Source of the DNA: Oscillospiraceae bacterium
GTDB lineage: Bacteria; Bacillota; Clostridia; Oscillospirales; Oscillospiraceae
Assembly: GCA_017429835.1 (NCBI GenBank)
Contig: JAFROD010000034.1
Coordinates: 1-50,993 of the forward strand
Reading direction: 5' to 3'
Length of the DNA: 50,993 nucleotides
Shown: piece after piece, positions 33,909-41,528 of the stretch
Layout of the letters: the number at the start of each line of letters is the position of its first letter
Position numbering within the stretch: position 1 is the first letter of the stretch
Made by a program: the position numbers and the translations under genes
The notes under the pieces: generated by a model
What the model was told of the DNA's origin: nothing
Database searches by the model: none
The model's input: only the letters and a program-made list of their open reading frames with translations

Positions 33909-36563
33909 TCAAGCAATGGTTTTCCGGCGGTACCAGTCGTCGTCCTCCTGCGGGGGCAGGAAAAGATTGGACTCGGTCGGCGGTTCGGTCGGCGGTTCGG
34001 TCGGCGGCTCGGTCGCCTCGGTCGGCGGCTCGGTCGCCTCGGTCGGCTCGGTCGGCTCGGTGCTTTCCGACGGATCCGTCGAGCTTTCTACGGTGCTGTC
34101 CGCCGTGTGGACGGTACAGACGGCCTTCGTATCCTCGGGATCGTAAATGAAATCGCAATGATTCTTCACGTCTTCGTCCCAGGCGTATTCCTTGAGGATC
34201 ATGCCGATCTCCTCGACCGTATTGCCCTCGATCTTTTCGCAGAATTCGTTTGCGATCTTGCCGCTTTCCTTGCAGACCTTGACGATCACGTGGCACTTGC
34301 AGTAGCTCTGCGGCACGTCGCTGCCGAACAGACGGACGGAAACGGTGCGATCCTTGCCGTCGCGGACGTCCTTTTTGCAGGCCTCGGTCGCAAGCTTGCC
34401 GCAGTCGGCGCAGAGCAGATACCAGCCCATGTCCGCGTACGGGAAGTCGCGGTATTCGAGGTTCTGATGCAGCGGATCCATGACCTGCCGCCACATGACA
34501 ATCGCGGGGTTTGTCCAGGAGTTCGAAAGGATAACCTGCTCCGGCTCGTCATAGCCGCACCAGACGACGGCGGTGTAGTAGGGCGTATAGCCCGCGAACC
34601 AGCGCGACTGGTTGTTGCCGGACGTGCCGGTCTTGCCGGCGACGGCGACGTTATACATATAGGCGGGCGTGCCGGTGCCGTAGGAAACGGCGTCTTTGAG
34701 CAGATTGTTGATATAGAAATTCGCCTTTTCACCGATCGCGGTGTGGCTTTCCTGCTGATTGTCCAGAATGACGTTACCGTCGGGGTCGACGACCTTCGTG
34801 TAGGTGCGCGCCTCGCGGAAGACACCGCCGTTGGGGAAGGTGGCGTACGCCTGCGTCATCTCGCGCACGGTCAGGCCGAAGGTCAGCTCGCCCAGCGCCA
34901 GCGGCGCGTAGGCGATATCCGTGTAGTGCTTGCCGCCGATCTCCAGGTCTTCGACCAGCGTGGTGATGCCCATCTTCTGCGTGAGGAAGTTATAGCTGTT
35001 TTCCAGACCGAGCGCGTTGAGCGTGCGGACGGAGATCGTGTTCAAAGAGCTCGTCACGCCGCGCTGCACAAGGCAATGGCCGCTGTAGGTTCTCGAGTCG
35101 TTCTGCGGCCAGCTGCCGCCCTCGTAGAACGGCGAGTCGTCGAAGACCGTCGCCGGCGTGATGACGCCTGCGTCCAGTGCGGGCGCGTAGACGGAGATCG
35201 GCTTGATCGAGGAGCCGGTCGGCAGCTTGCTTTGCGTCGCGCGGTTGAGAGACAGACTGTTCGTCTTCTCGCCGACGCCGCCGGACATGGCGACGATGTC
35301 GCCGGTCGCGTTGTCGATCAGCACGATGGCGGACTGGAGCTGCTGCGTACTGACGGTGTCGGGCACGTTGTCCGGATTTTCATAGACGCGGTCGATGATC
35401 TCCTGCGCGCTCGGATCGATCGTGGCGTAAATGCTGTAGCCGCCGGTAAGCAGCTTCTGCACGGCAGCCAGCTCGCTGATATCGTACTTTTCGCACAGGT
35501 CGTTCACGACGTCGCGGTAGATGGTATCGACGAAATAGGAGTAGGCGTTGTTGCTGTCGACGGCATAGTTCTGCGTGCCGCAGTTGGGGCAGAAGTAGGC
35601 GCCGTCCTGCTTGGAGTACTTGCTGCGCGGGCCGTCGAAGCCGCAGGAGGCGCAGTAGTAGGTCTTTTCATCGTAACGGCCGTTGTGGAAGAGCATTTCC
35701 TCTTCCTTGGCGGCGTTGTATTCCGCGTCGGTCAGAAAGCCCTGCTGGTGCATCTGATTCAGAATGATGCGCTGGCGGTTGTGATTGCCCTCGGGGTTGA
35801 TATACGGGTCGTAGAGGGAGGGATTGTTCGTGATGGCGACGATCGAAGCGCATTCGGCGGGGGAGAGCTCGCCCACGTTCTTGCCGAAGTAGACCTCCGC
35901 CGCGCTCTGCACGCCGTAGCACCCCTCGCCGAGATAGATCGTGTTGAGATACCACTCCATGATCTCGTTCTTGGAGTAGTATTCCTCTACCGCCATGGCG
36001 CGGAAGATCTCCTGCACCTTGCGGTTGACGGTGACGTCGTCGTTGTGCGAGAGGTTCTTGATGAGCTGCTGCGTGATGGTGGACGCGCCGTAGGAGGAGT
36101 CGCCGCCGACAAAGTTGCGCACGGCGGAGAGCGTTCGGATCCAGTCGACGCCGTCATGCTCCATGAAGCGTTTGTCCTCGATCGCAATGGTCGCGTTCAC
36201 GAGGTTCTGCGGGATGTCGTTGTAGCTGACCCAGATACGGTGCTCCGAGGCGTAGATCTGCTGCAGCTCCCGGTATTCGCCCGCGTCCCTGTCCCAGTAG
36301 TAGATGATCGAGGTCTGCGCCAGCGAGATGTCGTCGAGCGCGAGGTTTTCCGCATACTCGTACGCCTTCGGAATGACGTCGGCCTTCAGGTAGCTCGTGA
36401 ATTTCGCAAAGAAGATCGCGCCGGCAATCGCCGCGACGACGGCAAGCGTCACGCCGACGATCATTACGCACAGCAGCACCTTTCCGAGAATATCAAGAAC
36501 GACCCGACCGATTCGCCAGGCGGTATTCGGTTTTTTTGCGGGCTTGCGGGATTGTTCCGTCAT
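33909..36563 (-). CDS. Class A penicillin-binding protein (PBP1A-like) with zinc ribbon
   Basis: An 884-aa bifunctional wall synthase: membrane anchor (about 29-53), GT51 glycosyltransferase with ATIAIEDKRFMEHDGVDW (catalytic Glu 129) and GASTITQQLIKNL. A CxxC-17-CxxC zinc ribbon (Cys 304, 307, 325, 328) sits between the domains. The transpeptidase has SSIK (Ser 451), SLN (506-508) and KTGTS (644-648). A Cys-containing region with DMGWYLLCADCGKLATEACK follows, and the C-terminus is a Thr/Glu/Pro tail whose DNA (33975-34075) is a low-complexity repeat. The zinc ribbon is not part of the standard PBP1A plan. First gene of the long minus run. Confidence 0.93.
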   Translation of the reverse strand: MTEQSRKPAKKPNTAWRIGRVVLDILGKVLLCVMIVGVTLAVVAAIAGAIFFAKFTSYLKADVIPKAYEYAENLALDDISLAQTSIIYYWDRDAGEYRELQQIYASEHRIWVSYNDIPQNLVNATIAIEDKRFMEHDGVDWIRTLSAVRNFVGGDSSYGASTITQQLIKNLSHNDDVTVNRKVQEIFRAMAVEEYYSKNEIMEWYLNTIYLGEGCYGVQSAAEVYFGKNVGELSPAECASIVAITNNPSLYDPYINPEGNHNRQRIILNQMHQQGFLTDAEYNAAKEEEMLFHNGRYDEKTYYCASCGFDGPRSKYSKQDGAYFCPNCGTQNYAVDSNNAYSYFVDTIYRDVVNDLCEKYDISELAAVQKLLTGGYSIYATIDPSAQEIIDRVYENPDNVPDTVSTQQLQSAIVLIDNATGDIVAMSGGVGEKTNSLSLNRATQSKLPTGSSIKPISVYAPALDAGVITPATVFDDSPFYEGGSWPQNDSRTYSGHCLVQRGVTSSLNTISVRTLNALGLENSYNFLTQKMGITTLVEDLEIGGKHYTDIAYAPLALGELTFGLTVREMTQAYATFPNGGVFREARTYTKVVDPDGNVILDNQQESHTAIGEKANFYINNLLKDAVSYGTGTPAYMYNVAVAGKTGTSGNNQSRWFAGYTPYYTAVVWCGYDEPEQVILSNSWTNPAIVMWRQVMDPLHQNLEYRDFPYADMGWYLLCADCGKLATEACKKDVRDGKDRTVSVRLFGSDVPQSYCKCHVIVKVCKESGKIANEFCEKIEGNTVEEIGMILKEYAWDEDVKNHCDFIYDPEDTKAVCTVHTADSTVESSTDPSESTEPTEPTEATEPPTEATEPPTEPPTEPPTESNLFLPPQEDDDWYRRKTIA
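33970..34077 (-). repeat. Low-complexity GGCGGCTCGGTC-type repeat encoding the Thr-Glu-Pro tail
   Basis: Runs of 12- and 6-base units (variations of TCGGTCGGCGGT and TCGGTC on the plus strand) encode TEPTEPTEA and PTEPPTEPP at the end of the PBP1A gene. Such tails are probably wall-spanning and vary in length by slippage. Confidence 0.75.
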
Positions 36564-36649
36564 AGTTACCCCTCATTTCCGTTAGATTTATATTCTGTCG
36601 GAGATTGTCCGCAGGCGTTTTCCTGCCGGACATACCAACCCATTTTACC

Positions 36650-36678
36650 TATCTATATAATTATATCACACTTGTCAA
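36650..36678 (-). promoter_or_regulatory. Candidate promoter of the PBP1A operon
   Basis: TTGACA (36678-36673) with TAGATA 17 bases downstream (36655-36650). A TATAAT also lies only 7-8 bases after the -35. A small GC hairpin (36607-36628) lies in the leader with no T run. Confidence 0.5.
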
Positions 36679-36748
36679 ATCCATATTAGCGCATTTTTTG
36701 TTTGATATTTTATGATTTTTGCGGGAAACTACCATGCGGGTGATAAAA

Positions 36749-36997
36749 ATGAATCTGTTTTCCAAACGGAACGTATTACAGCGCATGATTTCGCTTTTTC
36801 TCTGTCTTTTTGCGGGCTTTCTGATTTTTGACCGGAACGGCTGGCTCACGATCAAGAATACCGAAGACGGCACGGTCTACCGCACGGAATTCCGCACGGA
36901 ACTGCTGCCGCCGTCCGACCGCGCGCTGCTGGCAAAGGGAATCTACTGCGAAAGTCCCGCCGACGCGGCGCGCCTGCTGGAAAATTTCAACTCCTGA
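36749..36997 (+). CDS. Small membrane-anchored protein, BofC C-terminal-like (82 aa)
   Basis: One N-terminal membrane segment (MISLFLCLFAGFLIF) and an outside domain: GWLTIKNTEDGTVYRTEFRT, then ELLPPSDRALLAKGIYCESP and AARLLENFNS. The pattern L...D...L..GI...S......LLE.F resembles the C-terminal domain of BofC, a sporulation signalling protein, and a family of short clostridial homologues. I start at MNLFSK (36749), after GGGTGAT; ATG at 36734 and TTG at 36719 are possible. It diverges from the PBP1A gene. Confidence 0.6.
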   Translation: MNLFSKRNVLQRMISLFLCLFAGFLIFDRNGWLTIKNTEDGTVYRTEFRTELLPPSDRALLAKGIYCESPADAARLLENFNS

Positions 36998-37019
36998 GCC
37001 GCAACCGCCCGATTTCCAC

Positions 37020-37048
37020 TTGATTTTCTCTTAGAATACGGGTAGAAT
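37020..37048 (+). promoter_or_regulatory. Promoter of the DUF1292 gene
   Basis: TTGATT (37020-37025), 17 bases, TAGAAT (37043-37048). Confidence 0.6.
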
Positions 37049-37077
37049 AAGAACAGAAAGAAACGGGAGGGGACAGC

Positions 37078-37374
37078 ATGGATCAGGAATACGGCGCGAA
37101 TATCATTTCCATTACCGACGAAGACGGTGTCGAGTATGAGCTCGAGGTGCTTTCCAGCGTGACCTACAAGGGCGCGGAGTATCTTGCCTTGACGCCTGCC
37201 GACGCGGACGACGAGGCGGAGGAGCTGGAGGTCAGTATCCTCAAGTCCGTGATGGACGACGGCGAGCCGATCCTGGTCGCAGTCGAAGACGACGAGGAGC
37301 TCGAAACCGTATATGATCTGCTGATGCAGAACCTCTTTGAAGAAGAGGAAGCCGAAGAGGACGACGAGCCCTGA
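37078..37374 (+). CDS. DUF1292 family protein
   Basis: A 98-aa highly acidic protein: ISITDEDGVEYELEVLSSVT, YKGAEYLALTPADADDEAEE and LEVSILKSVMDDGEPILVAV, ending in an EEEEAEEDDEP tail. This is the DUF1292 pattern, widespread in Firmicutes and often beside the holliday-junction resolvase ruvX, which is not here. Function unknown. GGGAGGGG precedes the ATG. Confidence 0.9.
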   Translation: MDQEYGANIISITDEDGVEYELEVLSSVTYKGAEYLALTPADADDEAEELEVSILKSVMDDGEPILVAVEDDEELETVYDLLMQNLFEEEEAEEDDEP

Positions 37375-37403
37375 CGCCCCTTTGACGCCGGCGGAAACGT
37401 AAT

Positions 37404-37602
37404 GTTCCCTGCCGGGTGCGTGATAGCTTCTTTTAAACCCACATCATATTATAGGGATGTCGGACTTCCGCTCCGGATTGCAGGCCTCCCGTTCCGGCTT
37501 TGACCGTGGACGGACGTTGGAAGCAGCTAAGGCTCGGAGAGACAACCCACCTGCCCTTTCGTGCAGGTTATAAATGGAGCTACACGGCCACGGCGGGGTT
37601 AT
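37404..37602 (+). ncRNA. ssrS: 6S RNA (SsrS-type)
   Basis: A 200-nt gene-free stretch folds like 6S RNA. The ends pair as a long closing stem: CCCTGCCG (37407-37414) with CGGCGGGG (37591-37598), GTGCGTG with the CACGGCCAC side, and TAGCTTC with GGAGCTA. Next is an open bubble with ACATC/GATGT on the 5' side and the short ACCTGC-GCAGGT hairpin on the 3' side, then a long apical arm. 6S RNA binds sigma-A polymerase by mimicking an open promoter. Ends are approximate. Confidence 0.72.
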
Positions 37603-37609
37603 AGAATAG

Positions 37610-37638
37610 GACACAGGGGACGCCCCTGTGTCTTTTTT
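37610..37638 (+). terminator. Terminator after the 6S RNA
   Basis: GACACAGGGG pairs with CCCCTGTGTC around ACG, followed by TTTTTT. Confidence 0.9.
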
Positions 37639-37640
37639 GC

Positions 37641-37669
37641 TTGCAACGCGCGGCGCAAGCGATTATAAT
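37641..37669 (+). promoter_or_regulatory. Promoter of the lipoprotein pair
   Basis: TTGCAA (37641-37646), 17 bases, TATAAT (37664-37669). The 15 bases ending in the -35 (TTTTTTGCTTGCAAC) are identical to those at 38821-38835. Confidence 0.78.
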
Positions 37670-37696
37670 GGATACTGTGAAAGGAGCGCGATTGCC

Positions 37697-38251
37697 ATGA
37701 GAACGAATATTTGCCGGAGCGTTTCGCTGCTGCTCGTGATCCTGCTGCTTCTGCTGTGCGGTTGTCAGGGAACGAAGCAGGAAACAGCCGTCACCGAGAC
37801 TTTCTCCGCGGAGGACGAGTCGCCTGCGGCGGAAAAAGAGCGCATTCGAGCCTTCTGGAAGGCGCATGAGGATGAGCTGGAAGAAATTGCCGTCGATCTG
37901 CTCGCTTTTGAGCGGGAAAATGCCAGCGATGATCTGCCGTATACCATTTATCAGCCGCAAACCGGCTTGACGGCTTCAGATGGACTCGAAACTTCGAAGC
38001 CGGCGAGCGCACCGGAATTGGAAGAAAAACTGCACGATCTGTGCGCGCTGCCCGACTGTCCCTTCGAATTGATCGGCGCGAGCGTGGATCATTATTGGCT
38101 GGACGCGGACTTCTGCCAGTTTTACAAAGCGCTGCTGACCTGCCGGCTGTCCCTGCTTTATTTTGCGGAGGAGGGGTTCGAGCTTCCGGAGGATACCGAC
38201 CATGAGAAGCTGTCGGAGCATTGGGCGATTCTGCTTGACTGGAGCGAATGA
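37697..38251 (+). CDS. Lipoprotein, unknown function (184 aa)
   Basis: The N-terminus RSVSLLLVILLLLLCGCQGT has a clear lipobox (L-L-C-G-C; acylated Cys near residue 22). The rest is acidic and helical (AEKERIRAFWKAHEDELEEI, HDLCALPDCPFELIGASVDH). AAGGAGCG lies before the ATG at 37697. The next gene is another lipoprotein 36 bases on. No family recognised. Confidence 0.8.
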   Translation: MRTNICRSVSLLLVILLLLLCGCQGTKQETAVTETFSAEDESPAAEKERIRAFWKAHEDELEEIAVDLLAFERENASDDLPYTIYQPQTGLTASDGLETSKPASAPELEEKLHDLCALPDCPFELIGASVDHYWLDADFCQFYKALLTCRLSLLYFAEEGFELPEDTDHEKLSEHWAILLDWSE

Positions 38252-38287
38252 TGCTCCGTGCTTTCAAATCGAACAGGAGGATACATT

Positions 38288-38719
38288 ATGAAGCGAATTG
38301 CGGTATATCTTGTGTTCGTCATCGTTTTGGGCATGTTTGCCGGCTGTAAGACGCAGCAGGCAGACGCGTATTACAAGGACATCTGCATTCAATGGCTCGA
38401 CGATACGTATGAGCCAAAGGCGGAAATGGATGACGATTGGCTGCAGCAGAAGAGCCTTGCTGCTGCCGAACGGCATGATCTGACGACGGTCGGCGGCTTA
38501 TCCGCCTACTTGGATAATATCGTGCCGACGTTGGAACGATACATTGCGCAGGGAGAAACGCTGACTGCCATTTGCCATTACAGCAACGGCGTGTGGATGT
38601 TGCGGTTTGATTTTCAGCCGAAAGAAAACGAACGGATGCGCATGGATTCGAATACAACGCTGTTTTACGTTTCGGAATCCGGCGGCGAAATGCTGTACTA
38701 TGAGCACGTTTTAGATTAA
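38288..38719 (+). CDS. Lipoprotein, unknown function (143 aa)
   Basis: MKRIAVYLVFVIVLGMFAGC is a lipoprotein signal with lipobox F-A-G-C (Cys 20). Then a small mixed domain (YYKDICIQWLDDTYEPKAEM, VWMLRFDFQPKENERMRMDS). AGGAGG precedes the ATG; shares an operon with the lipoprotein upstream. No family recognised. Confidence 0.8.
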   Translation: MKRIAVYLVFVIVLGMFAGCKTQQADAYYKDICIQWLDDTYEPKAEMDDDWLQQKSLAAAERHDLTTVGGLSAYLDNIVPTLERYIAQGETLTAICHYSNGVWMLRFDFQPKENERMRMDSNTTLFYVSESGGEMLYYEHVLD

Positions 38720-38753
38720 CGATCGCTGACGGAGCCGCAGAAAACGTCTTTCA

Positions 38754-38797
38754 GGCGGGCAGACTGCATACGAAAGTGCGGTCTGTCCGCCTTTTTT
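38754..38797 (+). terminator. Terminator after the lipoprotein pair
   Basis: GGCGGGCAGACTGCA (38754-38768) pairs with TGCGGTCTGTCCGCC (38777-38791) with two wobbles, then TTTTTT. Confidence 0.88.
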
Positions 38798-38828
38798 CGG
38801 GAAATCTGAAAACTTTTTACTTTTTTGC

Positions 38829-38857
38829 TTGCAACTTGCGGAGAATGTCGTTATAAT
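38829..38857 (+). promoter_or_regulatory. Promoter of the SurA/PrsA-like gene
   Basis: TTGCAA (38829-38834), 17 bases, TATAAT (38852-38857). Confidence 0.78.
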
Positions 38858-38921
38858 GTATGATGTTGTACGTTCGGATATCATTCCGAACAGATCCCAT
38901 AATAAATGAGAGGTAATAAAC

Positions 38922-40700
38922 ATGAGCGCTTCCAGTTCGAGAAAAAAGCGTCAGGAGCAGGCGAAACTGCCTGTTGCCGAAACGAAGAAGCAAAAGAAGA
39001 AACTGTCACAGGGTTGGATTTTCGGCATTTGCATCTGCCTGATCGTCGCCCTTATGGTCGGCGGCATTCTGATCTACCGCACGGTGAGAAACAACCGCAC
39101 CGTTCTGACCGTCGGCGACCACAAGGTCAGCGTCAAGGAATTCAACTATTTCTATAACAGCGCCGCCAACAACCTCAGCGCCTATGCGTCCTATTTCGGC
39201 ATTGAGACGGGCAAGGCGTTGGACGAACAGTATATTACCAGCAACGGCGCGACCTATCTGAACATGTTCGGCTTCAATACCGAAGTTCTGACGGGCAAAG
39301 AGCCGGTCGAGGACGTCTATGACGTCACTTGGGCGCAGTTGGTCGCGAGCATTGCGAAGGACAACGCGGTTTCCGCTTATACCATCTACAACGCTGCGAT
39401 GGCAGATGAGAACTTCGAGATCGACGAGCATCTCCAGCACGAGATCGACGAGCAGATGGACGTTCTGAAGGGTTATGCGGACACCAACGGCGAGTCCGTC
39501 AACAGCCTGATCAAGCGCGTGTTCGGTTCCGGCTGCAACGAGAGCGGTTACCGTCATTATCTTGAGGTCGTGAACGTCGCCGGTCATTATTCCGGCCTCA
39601 GCTACAGCGACGAAGAGATCGCTGCCCGTTTTGAGAAAGAGCCCGAGAAGTTCACGGTTGCGACCTACTATCTCTATAGCGTTACCGCCGCTTCCTTTGA
39701 AGAGGAAGTCACCGAGCCGACCGATGAGGAAGGCACTGTGACCGAGCCGACCGATGAGGAAGGCAATGTCACCGAGCCGACGGACGAAGAAGCAACCGAG
39801 TCCGAAGCGACCGAAGAGGAAGCTGCAGAGTCCGAAGCGACCGAAGAGGAAGCTGCAGAGCCCGAAGTGACCGAAGAGGAAGCTGCCGAATCCGAAGCGA
39901 CCGAAGAAGCCGCTGAGCCCGAAGCGTCCGAGAATGAGAACGAAGTGACCGAGCCGACTGAAGAGGAGGAAACCGAGCCGTCTGAAGAAGAGGAAACCGG
40001 ACCGTCCGAAGAAGCCAAGCAGAAGGCTGAGGAAGCCGCAAAGGCGATGGAAGCGGACTTCGACGTTGATAATGAGAAGGTCGCGATCCGTTCCGACAAT
40101 ACCCGCGAGAACGTGACCTCCAACGTGAACGAGGAAGCTGCGGCGTGGATCTTCGACACCGCGAAGGACGGCGACGTGAAGCTCTTTGAGAATGAAGAGA
40201 CCAACACCTACTACGTCCTGAAGCTCATCAACAAGGACGATTATCAGACGCTGAACTGCCTGCAGCTCTATATCGCGGCTGATCCCGAGGAGCTCGCAGA
40301 GGGTGAAGTTCCCGCTGCCGATAAGGTTGCGAAGATCAAGGCGGCGCTGGAAGCCGACCCGTCTGAAGAGAATTTCAGAGCGCTGATGGAAGAATACGAC
40401 AGCGAGCCGGAGCCCCTGGAAAACCGCACCCGCGCTTACTTTGCCAGCGCGTCGAACGAGACTCTGATTTGGAGCATGGAAGAAGCCGACGTCGGCAAGT
40501 GGACGGTTACCGAATCCGGCGGCGCAACGTTCTTCTTCTACTGCACCGGCTTTGGCGATAACTATCACACGGTCGCCGTGAGAAACGCGCTGAACACCGA
40601 ATGGTCTGAGAGCGCGATCGCCGCCGCCAAGGAAGCCTGCGGCTACGACGAGTCCGTCGCCATGACCGCGAACGTCGGTCTGGCATTCAGCGGCAACTGA
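38922..40700 (+). CDS. SurA/PrsA-like membrane-anchored foldase-type protein
   Basis: A 592-aa protein. A Lys-rich cytoplasmic start leads into one membrane anchor (about 31-52), then TVLTVGDHKVSVKEFNYFYN, the usual start of a SurA_N/PrsA chaperone domain, with helices through residue 250. An acidic repeat insert follows (about 263-365): three VTEPTDEEG units and about four ESEATEEEAA units. The C-terminal half resembles a parvulin (PPIC) region, with KINKDDY-like strands and EADVGKWTVTESGGATFFFY, but I see no clear catalytic motif. Likely assists folding of exported proteins; isomerase activity is uncertain. It has a TTGCAA promoter. Confidence 0.7.
   Translation: MSASSSRKKRQEQAKLPVAETKKQKKKLSQGWIFGICICLIVALMVGGILIYRTVRNNRTVLTVGDHKVSVKEFNYFYNSAANNLSAYASYFGIETGKALDEQYITSNGATYLNMFGFNTEVLTGKEPVEDVYDVTWAQLVASIAKDNAVSAYTIYNAAMADENFEIDEHLQHEIDEQMDVLKGYADTNGESVNSLIKRVFGSGCNESGYRHYLEVVNVAGHYSGLSYSDEEIAARFEKEPEKFTVATYYLYSVTAASFEEEVTEPTDEEGTVTEPTDEEGNVTEPTDEEATESEATEEEAAESEATEEEAAEPEVTEEEAAESEATEEAAEPEASENENEVTEPTEEEETEPSEEEETGPSEEAKQKAEEAAKAMEADFDVDNEKVAIRSDNTRENVTSNVNEEAAAWIFDTAKDGDVKLFENEETNTYYVLKLINKDDYQTLNCLQLYIAADPEELAEGEVPAADKVAKIKAALEADPSEENFRALMEEYDSEPEPLENRTRAYFASASNETLIWSMEEADVGKWTVTESGGATFFFYCTGFGDNYHTVAVRNALNTEWSESAIAAAKEACGYDESVAMTANVGLAFSGN
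39708..40013 (+). repeat. Tandem 30-bp repeats encoding an acidic Thr-Glu-Pro segment
   Basis: Three 30-bp copies encode VTEPTDEEG[T/N], then about four 30-bp copies encode ESEATEEEAA variants, followed by TEPTEEEETEPSEEEE. The repeats are near-identical at the DNA level in places (CCGAAGCGACCGAAGAGGAA), so copy number may vary between strains. Confidence 0.85.
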
Positions 40701-40761
40701 ACGAATTGAGAACGGGGCGCTGAAGACAGCGCCCCGTTGCCATATAATAAGGGAGAAAGCT

Positions 40762-41484
40762 ATGGAACATCCGTTTCTTCGGGAGGAGATGATCCTCGGC
40801 GCGGACGCGCTCGAACGGCTCCGCCGGTCGCACGTGATCGTTTTCGGCATCGGCGGCGTCGGCAGCTATGCCGCAGAGGGACTTGCCCGCGCCGGTGTCG
40901 GTCAGCTCACACTGGTGGATAATGACACTGTCGGCGTGACCAATCTGAACCGGCAGCTCTGCGCCCTGCATTCCACGCTCGGGAAAAACAAGTCCGACGT
41001 GATGGCGCAGCGGGTGCTGGATATCAACCCGGACTGCCGGGTGACCTCCCTGCCCGCCCTCTACAATGAGGAAAGCAAGGAACGCTTCTTCGCACAGCGG
41101 TACGATTACATCATCGACGCCATCGACCTCGTGTCGTGCAAGCTGAGCCTGATCGCGGCGGCAAAGGAGCGCGGCATTCCGATCGTCAGCGCGATGGGCA
41201 CGGGCAACAAGCTCGACCCGACGCAGTTTCAGATCACGGACATCTCCAGGACGAGCGGCTGCCACCTCGCGCGCGTGATGCGGAAGGAGCTGCGGGCGCG
41301 CGGGATCCAGCACCATACGGTGCTTTACAGCGAGGAGCTGCCCCATACCCCGCAGGCGCTGGAAGCCCCGCCTCCCGGCAGACGCAGCATTCCCGCCTCC
41401 GTCTCGTGGGTGCCGTCCTGCGCCGGCTTAATGCTCGCCGGCTACGTCGTGCAGGAGCTGATCAAAGAAAAGACCGTCAAATAG
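40762..41484 (+). CDS. tcdA: tRNA threonylcarbamoyladenosine dehydratase
   Basis: A 240-aa E1-like enzyme that converts t6A37 of tRNA to cyclic ct6A with ATP. Motifs: VIVFGIGGVGSYAAEGLARA (nucleotide site), LVDNDTVGVTNLNRQLCALH, DYIIDAIDLVSCKLSLI and the Cys-containing end SWVPSCAGLMLAGYVVQELI. Works on the product of TsaB/TsaE. Full length; follows the SurA/PrsA-like gene by about 60 bases. Confidence 0.94.
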   Translation: MEHPFLREEMILGADALERLRRSHVIVFGIGGVGSYAAEGLARAGVGQLTLVDNDTVGVTNLNRQLCALHSTLGKNKSDVMAQRVLDINPDCRVTSLPALYNEESKERFFAQRYDYIIDAIDLVSCKLSLIAAAKERGIPIVSAMGTGNKLDPTQFQITDISRTSGCHLARVMRKELRARGIQHHTVLYSEELPHTPQALEAPPPGRRSIPASVSWVPSCAGLMLAGYVVQELIKEKTVK

Positions 41485-41486
41485 AA

Positions 41487-41526
41487 AAGCCCGCCTCCCG
41501 CTGCCAAAACAGCGGGAGGCGGGCTT
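41487..41526. terminator. Terminator between tcdA and the anti-sigma gene
   Basis: AAGCCCGCCTCCCGCTG (41487-41503) pairs perfectly with CAGCGGGAGGCGGGCTT (41510-41526). The T run is good on the minus strand (TTTTC) and short on the plus strand. Confidence 0.8.
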
Positions 41527-41528
41527 GC

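Noticed and set aside
33970..34077. Short repeats that could be read as a CRISPR array
   Set aside because: Units are 6-12 bases without unique spacers, inside the PBP1A coding frame; no cas genes nearby.
33015..36689. A plus-strand open frame of over 1200 codons
   Set aside because: It is antisense to PBP1A and the methyltransferase, whose motifs are clear. Its Val/Arg/Asp-rich sequence has no domains and is a GC-rich shadow.
39006..40850. A minus-strand open frame of about 610 codons rich in Phe/Gly/Leu
   Set aside because: Antisense to the acidic repeat gene; its repeats are only the complement of the Glu-rich repeats.
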